Assembly (NCBI GenBank): GCA_016702705.1
Contig: JADJDM010000017.1
Coordinates: 1-64,000 of the forward strand
Direction: 5' to 3'
Source: Bacteroidota bacterium
Lineage (GTDB): Bacteria; Bacteroidota; Bacteroidia; B-17B0; Aurantibacillaceae
Length of the DNA: 64,000 bases
Positions 39,192-51,163 of the stretch are shown piece after piece. The position numbers were made by a program, and so were the translations under genes. The notes under the pieces were generated by a model. It was not told the origin of the DNA, searched no databases, and worked only from the letters and a program-made list of their open reading frames with translations. Numbering within the stretch: the stretch's first letter is position 1; each line of letters begins with the position of its first letter.

Positions 39192-39323
39192 TTTAACTAA
39201 TTACTTTATAAGGTTAAATAATGTCGATACCAAATATAATCAAAACGAGTTAAAAAAACACAAAAAAATTAGCTGAAATTTATCTCTTTTTGCCAAAAAT
39301 ACAGTTTGACTGAGTGTATAACA

Positions 39324-39356
39324 AAAAAGGCTGTTCAACAAATGAACAGCCTTTTT
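39324..39356 (-). terminator. Rho-independent terminator after the second giant gene
   Basis: AAAAAGGCTGTTCA (39324-39337) pairs with TGAACAGCCTTTTT (39343-39356) around a 5-base loop. On the minus strand the hairpin is followed by a T-run. It lies about 20 bases beyond the stop of the giant gene at 39375 and separates the two adhesin units. Confidence 0.88.
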
Positions 39357-39374
39357 AATCAAAAGTTTAAAAAA

Positions 39375-42300
39375 TTATCTTACAACTGTAACATGCCCTG
39401 TTAAATTGTGCTTGTTGTTTTTAAGATCGTAAGCACTAATTTTCCAAATATAAGTATCTTCTTGAACTACTTCAGTTTTACCTTTTGCAGTTCCGTCCCA
39501 GCCTTTTGTAAGATTATTTGATTCGAAAATTAATTCGCCCCAACGATCATAAATATAAAGGTTATATCGTTCTTCATCTATGCCAATACCTTGAGGGAAG
39601 AAAACTCATTACGCCCATCTTCATTAGGACTAAAAGCATTAGGGACATAAATTGCAAATTCAGGTTCAATATACATGGATGTGAAACGGTATCAACACAA
39701 CCATCAACTGATGTAACTTCTAAAAACACAGTATATAATCCAGGGCCTTGATAAGCATGCATTGGAGTTAGATCTACCGAAGTGTTTTGCAGAGAAATTA
39801 TTTCACCGAAATTCCAATCATAGGTATTACCTAATAAACTTTGATTGTAGAAATTAATTTCAGGATCAAATTCTGTTGTGTTTAATGGGTCAAAAGTAAA
39901 TGCAGCAACAGGAGTAGGATAAACAGTAACAAAGCCTGGAAGTGTAACTACATCAGAACATCCTGCGTCAGAAGTAACCGTCATCGTTACATCATATAAA
40001 ACAGTTTGCAAATGCATTATTAGTGTATGTGTGATTTATTGTTGAACCAAAACCATCTGTACTGTTATCTCCAAAATTCCATTCATAAGTTGGATTATTA
40101 ATTCCGGCACCTGGATTTCCTGCTGCAAAATTTACTAATAAATCTTCACAACCTATGGTGTTAAACCCAACAATATTTGCAATTGGTTTAGGATTAATTG
40201 TAACCACTACATTAATAGATGTATCGCGAGAACAACCATCAGAAGCAGTTACTACATAGGTCATTTGATGAGTAGGATTATCTTGCGCTTCAACAGTTAT
40301 AGAACTTGTTGATTGATTACTTGACGTCCAATTATAAGAAATATTACCACCTACTGAAGTATTACCACCAGATGCATTAGCAGTTAAAGTCATGTCAAAA
40401 TTACAAGCAGTTGGGTTTGTTGAACTAATTGTAATCGGAGGTAATGTTGTTATATCAATTGTTTGTCCACTAACAGGCAATTGTTACCATCAATTAAACT
40501 AACCGAATAAGTGTGTAGGGAGTTAACAATAAGGTTGTAATCTGATGAGGCCCAGTTGATAAACTTCCTGATGTTATATTATATGCAGGAACTGAAGTCC
40601 CATTATGCAACCAAGTCCAACTATATGGAGGTATTCCTCCACCAATATTTGCAGATACTTGAACAGAGTCTCCATAAGAAACAGTTGCATCAGCAGAAAC
40701 AAATAAAGTTAATTGAGCATTTTCAGCAACAACTGAAACAGCATTAAAGAAGCAACCATTTGCATCGACAACATTAACATTATATGTTCCTCTTGGAATA
40801 CCCATTATAGAATCATTAGGCGCAGGACCAGATACTAATTGTGTGCCATTGGAGTTTGTCCAAGTATAAACCAATGGTGCTGTACCGCCAGTTGCATCAA
40901 CATCCGCAGCTCCTGTTGAACTACCAAAACAGGTTGCTTGATAGGATGTAATATTTGCTACACTTGGTCCTGCTGCATTTGGAACAACTACATCAGTGTT
41001 AGCAACACAACCATTTAAATCAGTTACCTGAACGTTATATAAATTAGTAGCTAAACCTATCGCCGTTTGTGTTGTTTGATTAGGAGATGAATTCCACTGA
41101 TAGGTATAATTTCCACCTGGTATTGGAGCTCCACCACTTCCTATAACAGTTGCAGACCCATTTGCTAAACCACACGACGCACTAACAACTGTACTATCCA
41201 ATAGAAGTTGAGTTGGCTCAATGATAGCTGCAATTTGATTATCCGTACAACCATTTGCATCCACTAATGACAAAGTATAAGATCCAGCTTGTAGACCTGT
41301 AATAGCAGGTGTTCCTGGATTAACAAAACCAACATTACTTGAAGTCCAATTATACTGATATAAAGGAGTACCTCCAGTTGCTGTAACACTTATTTGCCCA
41401 TTGCTTAATCCAAAACAAGTTATATCAGTTTCTGTGGTTAGATATTACTAAAGCTTGTGGTTGGCTAATAGTTACAGTTGTTGAATCTTTACAACCTCTA
41501 ACGTCTGTAACCATTACAGTGTATGTTATAGAACTTCCAACGGCTCCTACTCCCAAACCTGAAAAAGTTATTTGTGTATTTGGTGCAACACCTGCTTGCG
41601 TTTGAAGCGGGCTATAAAAATCAATTGTATATGCATTTACTTCTGTAGGATTCGCTGGGTTATAAAACCACCAGTTGCTGCAACTACTGTTTCTCCATTA
41701 AACAAATTATAACAAGTTACATCTGATAGGAAACAATTGCACCAACAACATCTGTAGGCTCCATAATAAATGTTTGATCGAACCTAAACATCCAGCGGCA
41801 TCATAAACTAGAATAGCCGCAGGACCAGGACCAAGGTTAGTAGCAACTAAACCTGATTGAGTAGTTCCAGACCAACCTAACGACAAATATGGCAAAACAC
41901 CACCATTAGCCACGGCCACAGCTCCACCATTGTTAGCTCCAAAACAAGAAATCATTGTTGAATCGGTAATGGTAACAGTTGGTCCTTCGATATCACTAAC
42001 TACTGAAGTTCCCAACACCTGACATCCAACTGCATCAGTAACTGTAATATCATATTGCCCCGCTGGTAAACCACAGGATTGTAAGGGGTACTAACACCAT
42101 TTCTCCAAGAAATTACATGTGGCGTTGCACCACCTGTTACAACAACATTTGTAGCGCCATTTGAGAAATGACAATTAGAAGAATCTGCTTCTAACACAAT
42201 TGTAAACTCAGGTGGTTCATTTATAAATATTGTTGTCGAATCTTTACATCCATTACCATCCGTTACAACAACTGTGTGTGAGCCTGCTTGTAATGTAACA

Positions 42301-45300
42301 GGATTATTTACCGTGTAAAGCATTGGTTGCCATAAATATTGATAAGGTGCTGTACCACCTGTTGCAGTAGCAAATGCAGTTCCATCATTAATAGGTGGAT
42401 AAGGTGGCGCGTAGTTACATGTAATATCTGTTTTTGTAACCGTTAAACCAATTGCAGGCGGAGCGGTTAATGTAACTTGCTCAACATCCGTACAACCTTA
42501 CTATCAGTAACAGTTAAAGTATAAGTTCCTGCATCTAAGTTAATATTATTTGTTCCAACAAAAGTGTTACTCCATGTAAATGTATAACCTGGAGTTCCAC
42601 CTGAAGCAGTACCTTTGAGCAAATGCATCATTTGTATTAAAACAAGTTTCGTTGCCAGAAGTTGGGATAGAAGCTACTAATTGTGTTGGGTCTTGTAATT
42701 ATTGTATTTGCTGTAGCCGTACAGTTATTTCCATCAATAATATTTACTGTATAAGAACCTGCACATAAGCCAGAAGCTGTTGCAGTTGTTTGGTCCTCCA
42801 GTCCAAGTGTAGTGAATGGGCAGTGTAGCATTTCCAATAACAGCAGTTGCAGATCCTATACACTGATTAAAACAATCTAGATTTACAGTAGTAATAGATG
42901 CTGTTAAAACAGCTGGATTGTTTAAAGTTATGGATGCTGTAGATTGACAGCCTAAATTATCAGTTACTATTACGTTATATGAACCTGCAATTAGTCCGGT
43001 AGCATTTGAATTAGTTTGAGCCGGAAGTGTTGTCCAAGAATAAGTATAAGGAGGTGTTCCACCTAGAGCGCCTGCACTAGCTGTTCCATCATTACCGCCA
43101 TTACAAAGCGGATCAACACTTGAAGCGTTTGCAACTAATAAAGTTGGTTCTGTTATAGTAACACCAGTTGATGCAACACAACCATTAGCATCTGTTGCAG
43201 TTACTGTATAAATTCCTGCAATTAAACCAGTAGCTGTTGTTGTTGCTGAACCATTCGACCATAAATAAACAAAACCACCAGCTCCACCAGAAGCAGTAAC
43301 AGTAGCACCAGTATTTCCACCAAAGCAACTAACATTTGTAGAAGCTGTGATAGAAGCGGAAGGACCAGCATTATCACCTACAGTTACTGGGAATGATTGA
43401 ACACAATTGTTTCCATCTCTAATTGCAACTGTATATGTACCCGAAGCTAATCCAGTAAAATTACCTGGATTAATAAACGCTCCTCCATTTAAGGAAAATG
43501 AATAACCACCTGCACCACCTGCACCTGTAACTGTAAATGAACCATCTGATTGATTACAATTTGAATTTACAACAACAGGCGTAATTGAAAGTGCAGTTGG
43601 TTGACTTAATGTAACGTTAGCAGTTACTGTACAAGTATGAGCATCTGTAACAATAACAGAATATGGTCCTATTGGCAAAGCACTTAGGTTTGCCGAACTT
43701 CCAACACTTGGTGTCCATGCATATGTATATGGAAGTGTACCGCCATTTGCAGTAGCAGTAATAGTTCCATCACTTCCTCCGTTACAACTAACATTTGTAG
43801 ACGTTAAGCCAACTGTTAAAGCTAATGGCTCTGTAACCGCAGCATTTGCTGTGGCAATACAACCAAAATTATCTGTAACAGTAACTGTGTATGTTCCTGC
43901 AGTTAAACTTGATGCTGTTGCCGAAGTTCCACCTGATGGTGCCCAAGCATATGAATACGATGTTGCAGCGGTAGCACTCATTGAAACGGTTATGCTTCCA
44001 TCAGTACCACCATTACAATTTACTTGTGTAACATTTGAAATAGTTGCTGTTCCACCAGGAGTAATACCAATAGTAACTGTTCCTGTAGTTTGACAAAGAT
44101 TTGCGTCTCTTACTGTCACTGTATATGTACCTCCAATAACACCAACTGTTGTTGCGTTTGTTCCTCCAGAAGGTGCCCATGCATATGTGTATGCTCCTGT
44201 TCCACCAGATGGAGTTGCAGTGGCAGTTCCATTAGCAGCAGTACAATTTGCATTAACAGAACTCATAACAACCGTTACAGCTGTTGGCTCTGTAATAACT
44301 ACTGGCACAGGAAATGTACACAAATTATTGTCTCTAACTGTTACAGTATAACTTCCTGCAGTTAGTGAACCGAAAGTTCCACCTACTTGAAAAGCACCAC
44401 CGTTAAGTGAATATTGATAACCAGGAGTACCATTTAATCCATCAACTGTTACTGAACCTGTATTACCACCATTACACAATACATTTGTTTGGGTTGTTAT
44501 GGAACCTGACAATGCTGTTGGCTGGGTAATATTAACTGTTTGCGTTGCAGCACATGAAAACTGATCATTTACTGTTACAGTATAAGTTCCCAATGGCAGA
44601 TTAGTAAATATTCCAGTTAGATTAGACGCACCTGTATTAAGAACATAAGTATACGTTCCGCCACCACCTGATGCAGTAAAAGTTGCAGTTCCATTATTTC
44701 CACCATTGCAACTAACATTTGTTTGAGTAGTTAATGCAACTGTAGGAGCACCCGAACTTGTGACTACAATTGTATTTGTTGTTGTACAGTTATTTAAATC
44801 TTTTACAGTAACTGTGTAAGTACCTGCTGCTAAAGAAGTAAATGAAGTACTTACTTGATAAGTTCCTCCACCATTAATTGAATATTGATTGGAACCTGCT
44901 CCACCTGTAACAGCACCAACATTTATTACTCCATTATTTGCTCCACAATTAGCCGAAACTTGTGTTAATGCCACAGCGGTAGGACCCGCAGTATTATTTA
45001 CAGCAATTGAACCATTTACTGGGCAACTTGCTCCATCGCGCACAACATAAGTATAAGTGTTAGCTACCAATCCAGTAAAATTTGTTGTTGCACCAAAAGC
45101 GCCGCCATTAAAACTATAAGTAAAAGGACTCGTACCAGTGGTTGGAGGAGCTAGAGTAACTGTACCATTTGCAGCACCGCAAGTTGCATTTGTTGATGTA
45201 GCATTTGGCCCACTAGGTCCAGCGGCATTTGCAACAGTTACAGTGTTTGTTACAGTACATGAATTTGCATCCGTAGTAATAACAGTATAAGTTGCAGCAA

Positions 45301-47461
45301 GTAAATTAGATTGTAATCCTGTTGCTACTCCTACTCCATTTAGCGTGTATGTATAAGCACTTGTTCCACCTACAGTAGCACCAATTGTTACAGAACCATT
45401 TGATAAGCCGCAAGTTGCTGAAGTAGAGGACAAAGCTGTTGATGTTGATCCTGGAACATTTGTTAATACAAATGTTTGACGAAGTACAAGTTGTTCCGTT
45501 TCTTACATATACTGTATAAGTGCCAGCTGCAAGTCCAGAGTAATTTGTTGTAGCTGTGTAAGGCCCAGCAGCTGCATTTAATGAATAAGTTGTTCCAGGT
45601 CCAGTAATATTGATTGCACCATTACTTAACCCACAAGTTGGTTGTGTTAATGTGGCTGTTGGCAACGCTGGCATTGGATTAACTGTAATGGTTGTAGTAA
45701 AAGTATTTGTACATGAACCTGTTGCAGTAGTTAAGGAAACGGTAAATGTTCCTGCTGTTGCATAGGTATGTGTTTGTGCTGCTGTAGAAGTTGTTGGACC
45801 TGCAGTTCCCGCATCACCAAAATTCCATGAATAAGTTGTAGTTCCGGCAACAATAGAACCTGTAGATGTTGGAGTAAATGAATAACTATTGCCAGTTAAA
45901 CATTGCGGCAGGTGCAACAAAAAGAAGAAGTAACAGAACCAGTAGCAGTTAATGTTGTAACTGGAAAAGCACGTGTACAACCATTAGCATCTCTAATGAA
46001 AACAGTATAAGTTCCAGCAGCTAAACCAGTAACATTACCCGCTGCTGCAACATTATTAAATGCATAATTAGATCCGTTATCAATTGAGATATCGTAAGGC
46101 CCTGTTCCTCCTGAGATAGCAGTAACATTAATAGAGCCTGTACCTGCGCATGATGGATTGGTAGGAGTTATAGTAGCAACAATTTGGGTAGGTTGAGTTA
46201 CTGTTACTGTTACTGTTTGAAGACAATTACTAGCATCAGTCATATTAAGGGTATAAGTTCCAGCGGCTAATCCAGTAATTGTATTTGCTCCAGCAGGAAC
46301 TCCAGTTTGAGTATTTGAATATGCTGCTGGCCCAGTCCAAACATAAGTATAAGGAGCATTTGACCCTACAGGGGTTGCCGTAATGGAACCATCAGAGCCT
46401 CCATTACAGCTAACATTTGCTGGCACAACAATACCTGGAGGGCAACAAGACCCAACGGCGTTATAAACAGTCGGATAATCGCCAATACAGCCCGAACTAC
46501 TCCATGAACCTGACTCACCATCACCAGAAGTGTTAAATGAAATTGATAGATCCGATCCGGGAGAGCAAGCGGCAGCTGCAGTGACGGTTACGCAAAAATT
46601 CCATTCACCCGCAGGTATATTGTTGTTTGCATTATTATCTCCCAAATTATTTCTTGGATCTGTTCCGGCACCATAATCATAATAAAAACCCGTTCCCCAA
46701 TTCGTTCCATTTTGATTTCCTGGGCCAGGACTGTACCATTCCCAATCTCCTAAAGTAGAATATGATCCAGGAGGATTTCCCGTTAAAGTTCCTGCATTCC
46801 AACCTGAACCCAAAGTAACCTGAACCCCATGCAACCAATTTGTATTTTGTTGAACCCATTGATTAATTTTAAAACAAAATGTAACCGTTTGGCCTGGCTG
46901 ATACGCTCCATTTACAGGCGCTGGAGTAGCGGTAATATTTGCTGCCCGCAAACAATTATTACAATCAATATCATTATCAACTGCAAGTGTGAAATTCGCA
47001 TCCGTGGCCGTTGCACTATTACCACTAACTTGAATATAATATGTGCTTCCCGCAGTAATTTGATTAACTGTAAGTGCGCCATCTACACTACAACCTCTTC
47101 CAGTTAAATTATTACACGCACCTTGCCACAGACCAATTTGGACGCCAGGAAAGTTCGTGATTGATATATTAACGGTTGTCCCAGTCGCAACAAAAGAATA
47201 CCAAGTGTCTAACGCAGGTGATGCCATGTCTGTTGCCCCGCCTTCACAACTACCAAGGTAGCTATAAGGATTTGAACCTGTTGCCCCAACGGTAGTTTGA
47301 CTGTTTAAAGTTGTTGCTGTTCCGTTTTGCAAACCAGCTGTACAGGCTCCAGGAGTTGGAAGAGAACCTAAACTCGTAGCATTAGCACAATTATCATTAG
47401 CAGGTTGTGCTAACACAATTGCACTTAAAAAAACACAAATTAATAGTAATATTTTTCTCAT
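39375..47461 (-). CDS. Second giant SprB-repeat adhesin with T9SS type B sorting domain (about 2,695 aa), frame broken
   Basis: The start at 47461 gives signal peptide MRKILLLICVFLSAIVLA, a PPC-like domain (NDNCANATSLGS, LDTWYSFVATG, TYYIQVSGN), then a domain with two Cys clusters (IDCNNCLRAANI, GSCCPPGIVV), then SprB repeats and PKD-like segments, and a C-terminus matching the first giant (IYVPNAFSP, GIGIDEERYN, GWDGTAKGK, GHVTVVR ending at 39375). The frame is interrupted at least ten times, mostly between 39600 and 42850, where single-base gaps come every few hundred bases; 42850-47461 reads in long open segments. Same predicted role as the first giant: T9SS-exported surface adhesin. A terminator follows it. 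Confidence 0.85.
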
Positions 47462-47466
47462 AGTAA

Positions 47467-47841
47467 TTATTGTTCAATTCCTTTATAATATTCTTTATGC
47501 TTTAATACAATCTGACCTCCATCTACTATCTTAAATGATTGTAGGTAAAATGTTTTACCTGCTTTAGTTTGAAAATTTGTTGGGTCAATATCGAAGCCAG
47601 ATGCCTTTAATTCATTAGCAGATAGAAGTTCTAACTCAAATCCATTCTCACACTTAATCGTAAATCTTTCGTCTTGCAATCTATACTGACCCATACTACT
47701 TTTCATGATTGCCATTTCAAAAAAAGATGCGTTTTCGGGATGTAAGTTGTTTTTAATATTAAAAGTTTCTTTGCTTGTTTGTTGCGCATTAGATTTAAAT
47801 AGAAAAACACAAAACAATAAAGAGAAAAATATTTTATTCAT
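47467..47841 (-). CDS. Small secreted protein preceding the second giant adhesin
   Basis: 124 residues. Signal peptide MNKIFFSLLFCVFLFKSNAQ, then a soluble body (ENASFFEMAIMKSSMGQYRL ... FQTKAGKTFYLQSFKIVDGG). No family is recognised. It ends 5 bases before the giant adhesin start, so the two are co-transcribed. Compare the gene at 38799-39191, which stands in the same position before the other giant; they share size and signal type, but I cannot claim homology from inspection. Confidence 0.65.
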   Translation of the reverse strand: MNKIFFSLLFCVFLFKSNAQQTSKETFNIKNNLHPENASFFEMAIMKSSMGQYRLQDERFTIKCENGFELELLSANELKASGFDIDPTNFQTKAGKTFYLQSFKIVDGGQIVLKHKEYYKGIEQ

Positions 47842-48034
47842 ATTTTCAGTTATTTAGTTAAAAATTCCCAAAGTAATGGGAATATCAGACCAAATATAGT
47901 TAAACTAGTTTCCTTAGGCAAGTCATATACTAAGTGAAAACGCCATTTTACACTTTTTGTTCGATAAACAATCTTAAATAATAGACCAATAAATGGGAAT
48001 TAAATGATTAAACAGAGTTGTTTTTTCAACAAAA

Positions 48035-48568
48035 TTAAGGGTTTAAGTTAACTAAATTGTTTTTTGCATTTTGCAGTCGTTCTGTGCCAACTCCGTTTAT
48101 TAGATTAAATTTAGTTTTATGGGATTCTAATTCAATTAAATGAAGATTTAAAATCTCTTTCCTTCTATTCGGATGCTCTCTTAATGGATCATTTTCCCAA
48201 GGTAAATCTATATCCATTAAAAATGTTTTATCATATTTATTTTTATTGATTAGCACATCCATGTAAAATGGGACTTTATTAAAAACCACTTGCAGCCAAA
48301 TTTTTATAGTGATAAGGTTTGTGTCGCAAAACAAAATTTTATTTGCTCGTTTTTCATATTCCTTTTCCAACAGCATTTGTTGTTCGCCAATGTAAATTAC
48401 ATCTTCGTATGTGTATGGTTTTCCTAAATTAGTAAGATAATTTCTTGCAAACTCGGGCACAAAAATAGTATTGTACTCCTTTGCAAGTTGCCTACACATT
48501 TCTGATTTACCAGTACTTTCGGGGCCAATGACGGCAACTTTAATTATTTTACTATTTCTTTTTTCCAT
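48035..48568 (-). CDS. NadR-like AAA ATPase / nicotinamide riboside kinase
   Basis: 177 residues. Walker A is GPESTGKS (about residues 15-22), followed by VPEFARNYLTNLGKPYTYED, the aspartate strand FCDTNLITIKIWL and the lid region LPWENDPLREHPNRR. This is the ribosylnicotinamide kinase domain of NadR, here without the adenylyltransferase part. It would phosphorylate nicotinamide riboside to NMN after uptake. The start overlaps pnuC by 25 bases, so transporter and kinase are coupled. Confidence 0.85.
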   Translation of the reverse strand: MEKRNSKIIKVAVIGPESTGKSEMCRQLAKEYNTIFVPEFARNYLTNLGKPYTYEDVIYIGEQQMLLEKEYEKRANKILFCDTNLITIKIWLQVVFNKVPFYMDVLINKNKYDKTFLMDIDLPWENDPLREHPNRRKEILNLHLIELESHKTKFNLINGVGTERLQNAKNNLVNLNP

Positions 48569-49098
48569 TGGAAGTATGCATAAACTGCAAGTAAGGTAAT
48601 AATTCCGTATAAAATTGCCGTTATAGCTAATGATTTATTTAAGTATAAAAAAACATAAGCAACATCAACTGCAATCCAAACTATCCAATTTTCGATTTGT
48701 TTTTTTGCTGCCATAATAGAAGCCACAACACTTAAGGCAGTTAAAACAGCATCTGCAAAAGGTACATCCGAATTAGTGTATCTCTTTAATAAAAAATAAA
48801 ATAAGGCGCATAACAAAATTGAAATCCCAAAATAAATTAAACACCAAACAACATTAAGTTTTTTAACGGATTGCTTAGGTTTAAGAGACTTTCTCGACCA
48901 ATTAATCCAACCATAAATTGCCAAAGCAATAAACATAAATTGCAAAGCCATATCGCCATAAAGCTTACTTTGAAAAAAAATAAAAACGTAAGCAATAGGT
49001 GAAATAATATTAACTGGCCATGACCAAATTAATTGATATGAGGATAAAACTACGCCAAGAATTGTAAGAACAAAACCTATTATTTCGAGCCAACTCAT
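48544..49098 (-). CDS. pnuC: PnuC-family nicotinamide riboside transporter
   Basis: 184 residues with seven hydrophobic segments. The family mark is the tryptophan-rich middle: SYQLIWSWPVNIISPIAYVF, LQFMFIALAIYGWINWSRK, and NWIVWIAVDVAYVFLYLNKS near the end. PnuC proteins let nicotinamide riboside into the cell, and a kinase traps it. The overlapping kinase gene supports this substrate rather than thiamine (PnuT), although a ThiE-like gene lies just upstream, overlapping by 4 bases. Confidence 0.87.
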   Translation of the reverse strand: MSWLEIIGFVLTILGVVLSSYQLIWSWPVNIISPIAYVFIFFQSKLYGDMALQFMFIALAIYGWINWSRKSLKPKQSVKKLNVVWCLIYFGISILLCALFYFLLKRYTNSDVPFADAVLTALSVVASIMAAKKQIENWIVWIAVDVAYVFLYLNKSLAITAILYGIITLLAVYAYFQWKKEIVK

Positions 49099-49727
49099 TC
49101 AACGGGAATGTTTAATTCTTTACACTTAGCAAGTATTTTGTGAAATGAATCGATTGGGTCTTTGCTATTCCAAATACAAGTGTTTAAAGCCATTCCGTAA
49201 AAGCCTAAATCACGAATTTGCTCTATGCGTTTTATTTCAACACCACCCCGTGCAATTATTTTCACACCTGATTTTTGAATTGCTGCAACTATACCATCAA
49301 TATGAAATCCACTTTGAAATTTTCCTGACAATGAATCAAAAATTGGAGAAAGAAAAACATAATCATAATTGATTTCATGTTTGTCGTATAAGCTAATTAA
49401 TTTAGAATGCGAGGTGGTTTTAATTAAATCCGATTTTGCAATTCCCAATGTTACTTTTCTCCACCAATTTTTAAAACTCTTTTTTAAATGAGACTTAGTA
49501 TAATGTACACCTTTTAAATTGTACTTACGTGCTAAATTATGATGCGAGTGAATAACAATTCGATTGTGAAACTGAATAGGAATTGAATCTAATAATTCCC
49601 TCATCTGTTTAGTAGAAACCCTTGGTTTACGAAGATGATAAGTTCCTAAGCCATTCTCAAATAACTTTGTTACTATATCTATTTCAACTTCATCGAGTTT
49701 AGATTTTGACAAAAGAACTATCTTCAT
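49095..49727 (-). CDS. ThiE/TenI-like thiamine phosphate synthase family protein
   Basis: 210 residues, a TIM-barrel: LGTYHLRKPRVSTKQMRELL, RIVIHSHHNLARKYNLKGVH, TSHSKLISLYDKHEINYDYV, FLSPIFDSLSGK, and the phosphate site KIIARGGVEIKRIEQIRDLG. This matches ThiE/TenI proteins, which join the thiazole and pyrimidine parts of thiamine or aid thiazole formation. Whether it is catalytic is not decided. It overlaps pnuC and the GGGP synthase-like gene by 4 bases each, so all belong to one transcript. Confidence 0.78.
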   Translation of the reverse strand: MKIVLLSKSKLDEVEIDIVTKLFENGLGTYHLRKPRVSTKQMRELLDSIPIQFHNRIVIHSHHNLARKYNLKGVHYTKSHLKKSFKNWWRKVTLGIAKSDLIKTTSHSKLISLYDKHEINYDYVFLSPIFDSLSGKFQSGFHIDGIVAAIQKSGVKIIARGGVEIKRIEQIRDLGFYGMALNTCIWNSKDPIDSFHKILAKCKELNIPVE

Positions 49728-50443
49728 TTAAAACATTTTTTAATATCTTCTAACAAAGATATATTTTTTTCGAGAGCATTACCAATTACAACAACATCTG
49801 CTCCTGATTTTATAACACTATTAACTTTATCAATTGAGTTTATGCCTCCACCAACAATAAGTGGAATTGTGATTTGCCTTTTTACTTCAGTAATGATTTT
49901 TGAATTTATTTGTTCGCTTGCCCCGCTACCTGCTTCTAAATAAATTAATTTCATTCCGAGTAACTCACCAGCAATTGCTGTATCTACAATTTTGGAGCTA
50001 TTTTTCTTACTTAAGGATTGTGTTTTACTAACTTTTTCCGTTTTTGATTTTTTCCCACCTTCAACTAAAATATATCCTGTTGAAATAACTTCTTGTTTGC
50101 TTGCTTTTATTTTACGAGCAACCTCAACATGCTTACCAATAAGGTAATCAGAATTACGACCGGAAATTAAACTCAATAACAACAATGCATCAGCACGCTT
50201 ATCTAATTGATTTGTATCTCCAGGAAAAATAATAACCGGTAGTTTTGAGTGCTTTTTTATTTTAGAAATACAATTTTCTAATTCACCATTTTTTAAAACA
50301 CTGCCTCCAACAAAAAAAAGATGGGCCACGTCATTTGCTTTAATAATAACATCCAAATTAAACTTATCAGGATCAATTAAAACAGCCAAAACAGGCTTGT
50401 TCTTCTTTTTTTGTGCAAGTATTTTTTTATAAATCAAACTCAT
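49724..50443 (-). CDS. Geranylgeranylglyceryl-phosphate synthase-like protein (PcrB/GGGPS family)
   Basis: 239 residues. Conserved blocks are VLAVLIDPDKFNLDVI, HLFFVGGSV, LPVIIFPGDTNQLDKRADAL, LLLSLISGRNSDYLIGKHVE, KLIYLEAGSGA and IPLIVGGGINSIDK. These are the substrate and phosphate-binding elements of the GGGPS family, which joins glycerol-1-phosphate to a polyprenyl diphosphate. Homologues are common in Bacteroidota, where the final lipid is not well known. Genes on both sides overlap or touch it. Confidence 0.88.
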   Translation of the reverse strand: MSLIYKKILAQKKKNKPVLAVLIDPDKFNLDVIIKANDVAHLFFVGGSVLKNGELENCISKIKKHSKLPVIIFPGDTNQLDKRADALLLLSLISGRNSDYLIGKHVEVARKIKASKQEVISTGYILVEGGKKSKTEKVSKTQSLSKKNSSKIVDTAIAGELLGMKLIYLEAGSGASEQINSKIITEVKRQITIPLIVGGGINSIDKVNSVIKSGADVVVIGNALEKNISLLEDIKKCFK

Positions 50444-50446
50444 AAA

Positions 50447-51013
50447 TTAAATAGGATAAACCAACATGTATTCGCCCACTTTCATGTATTTTAATTTTAT
50501 TTCCTTCGCAAAATCATCCATGATGATATTAGAAATTATTTCATCACCGCTTTCATTATATTCAAAATTACTAATGAATAAATGCTCTCTAAAATCAACG
50601 CTTTTTTTCGCGTAAATTTTATACAAGGTTTCTTTTGCTGCCCAATATACAAGTACTTTTTCAATTGGTTGCCCCGCTATATCTTTCAGTTCGTTATCTG
50701 ATAAAAATTTATGTGTTATCTTAAGTACTTTATCCCTTATTAATTCAATATCAATTCCTGTTGGTTTTTGCTTATCTAAAATAACAGCAAGCATATCATG
50801 CGAATGAGAAATAGATATTTCCTCTATTCTATTTTTGAGATAAGGTTTACCTGTTTCATAATAAGCTAATTCAACTTCTTCACTAATCAACCTATCTAAC
50901 AAAAATCTAACTCCTGCCCCTTCCTTTTCGCGCTTATTTTCAATTTGCAGGTTACGCAAGTCAAAAAGCCCGAGCTTACTAGATTCATTGATATTTATTA
51001 CTTGAAAATTCAC
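50447..51013 (-). CDS. 4'-phosphopantetheinyl transferase (Sfp type)
   Basis: 188 residues. The metal- and CoA-binding motifs GIDIELIRDKVLKI and KFLSDNEL, then VYWAAKETLYKIYAKKSVDF, identify the Sfp/HetI/AcpT superfamily. It transfers phosphopantetheine to a serine of acyl or peptidyl carrier proteins. It is the first gene of the minus-strand run ending with the nicotinamide riboside kinase. It is divergent from ahcY across 150 bases. Confidence 0.88.
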   Translation of the reverse strand: MNFQVININESSKLGLFDLRNLQIENKREKEGAGVRFLLDRLISEEVELAYYETGKPYLKNRIEEISISHSHDMLAVILDKQKPTGIDIELIRDKVLKITHKFLSDNELKDIAGQPIEKVLVYWAAKETLYKIYAKKSVDFREHLFISNFEYNESGDEIISNIIMDDFAKEIKLKYMKVGEYMLVYPI

Positions 51014-51083
51014 CTTGTGTTCAACAATTTGTTCCCAAAAATACGTTTTAACTTATCGAAAAGTAAATGAATCGTGCTTTTTA

Positions 51084-51114
51084 TTGTATTTTAATGATTT
51101 ATGGCTTATTTTTG
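51084..51114 (+). promoter_or_regulatory. Bacteroidota-type promoter of ahcY
   Basis: TATTTTTG (51107-51114) fits the TAnnTTTG -7 element; TTG at 51084-51086 lies 20 bases upstream as the -33 element. The start codon at 51164 leaves a leader of about 40-45 bases. Confidence 0.55.
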
Positions 51115-51163
51115 TATGCTGAATTAGAATTTTCATAAATAACATAAATCAAAACTTAAACAA

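Noticed and set aside
24159..47461. Regular repeats that might suggest a CRISPR array
   Set aside because: The repeats are about 230 bases long, coding, variable and in frame with a protein. There are no short repeats with unique spacers and no cas genes.
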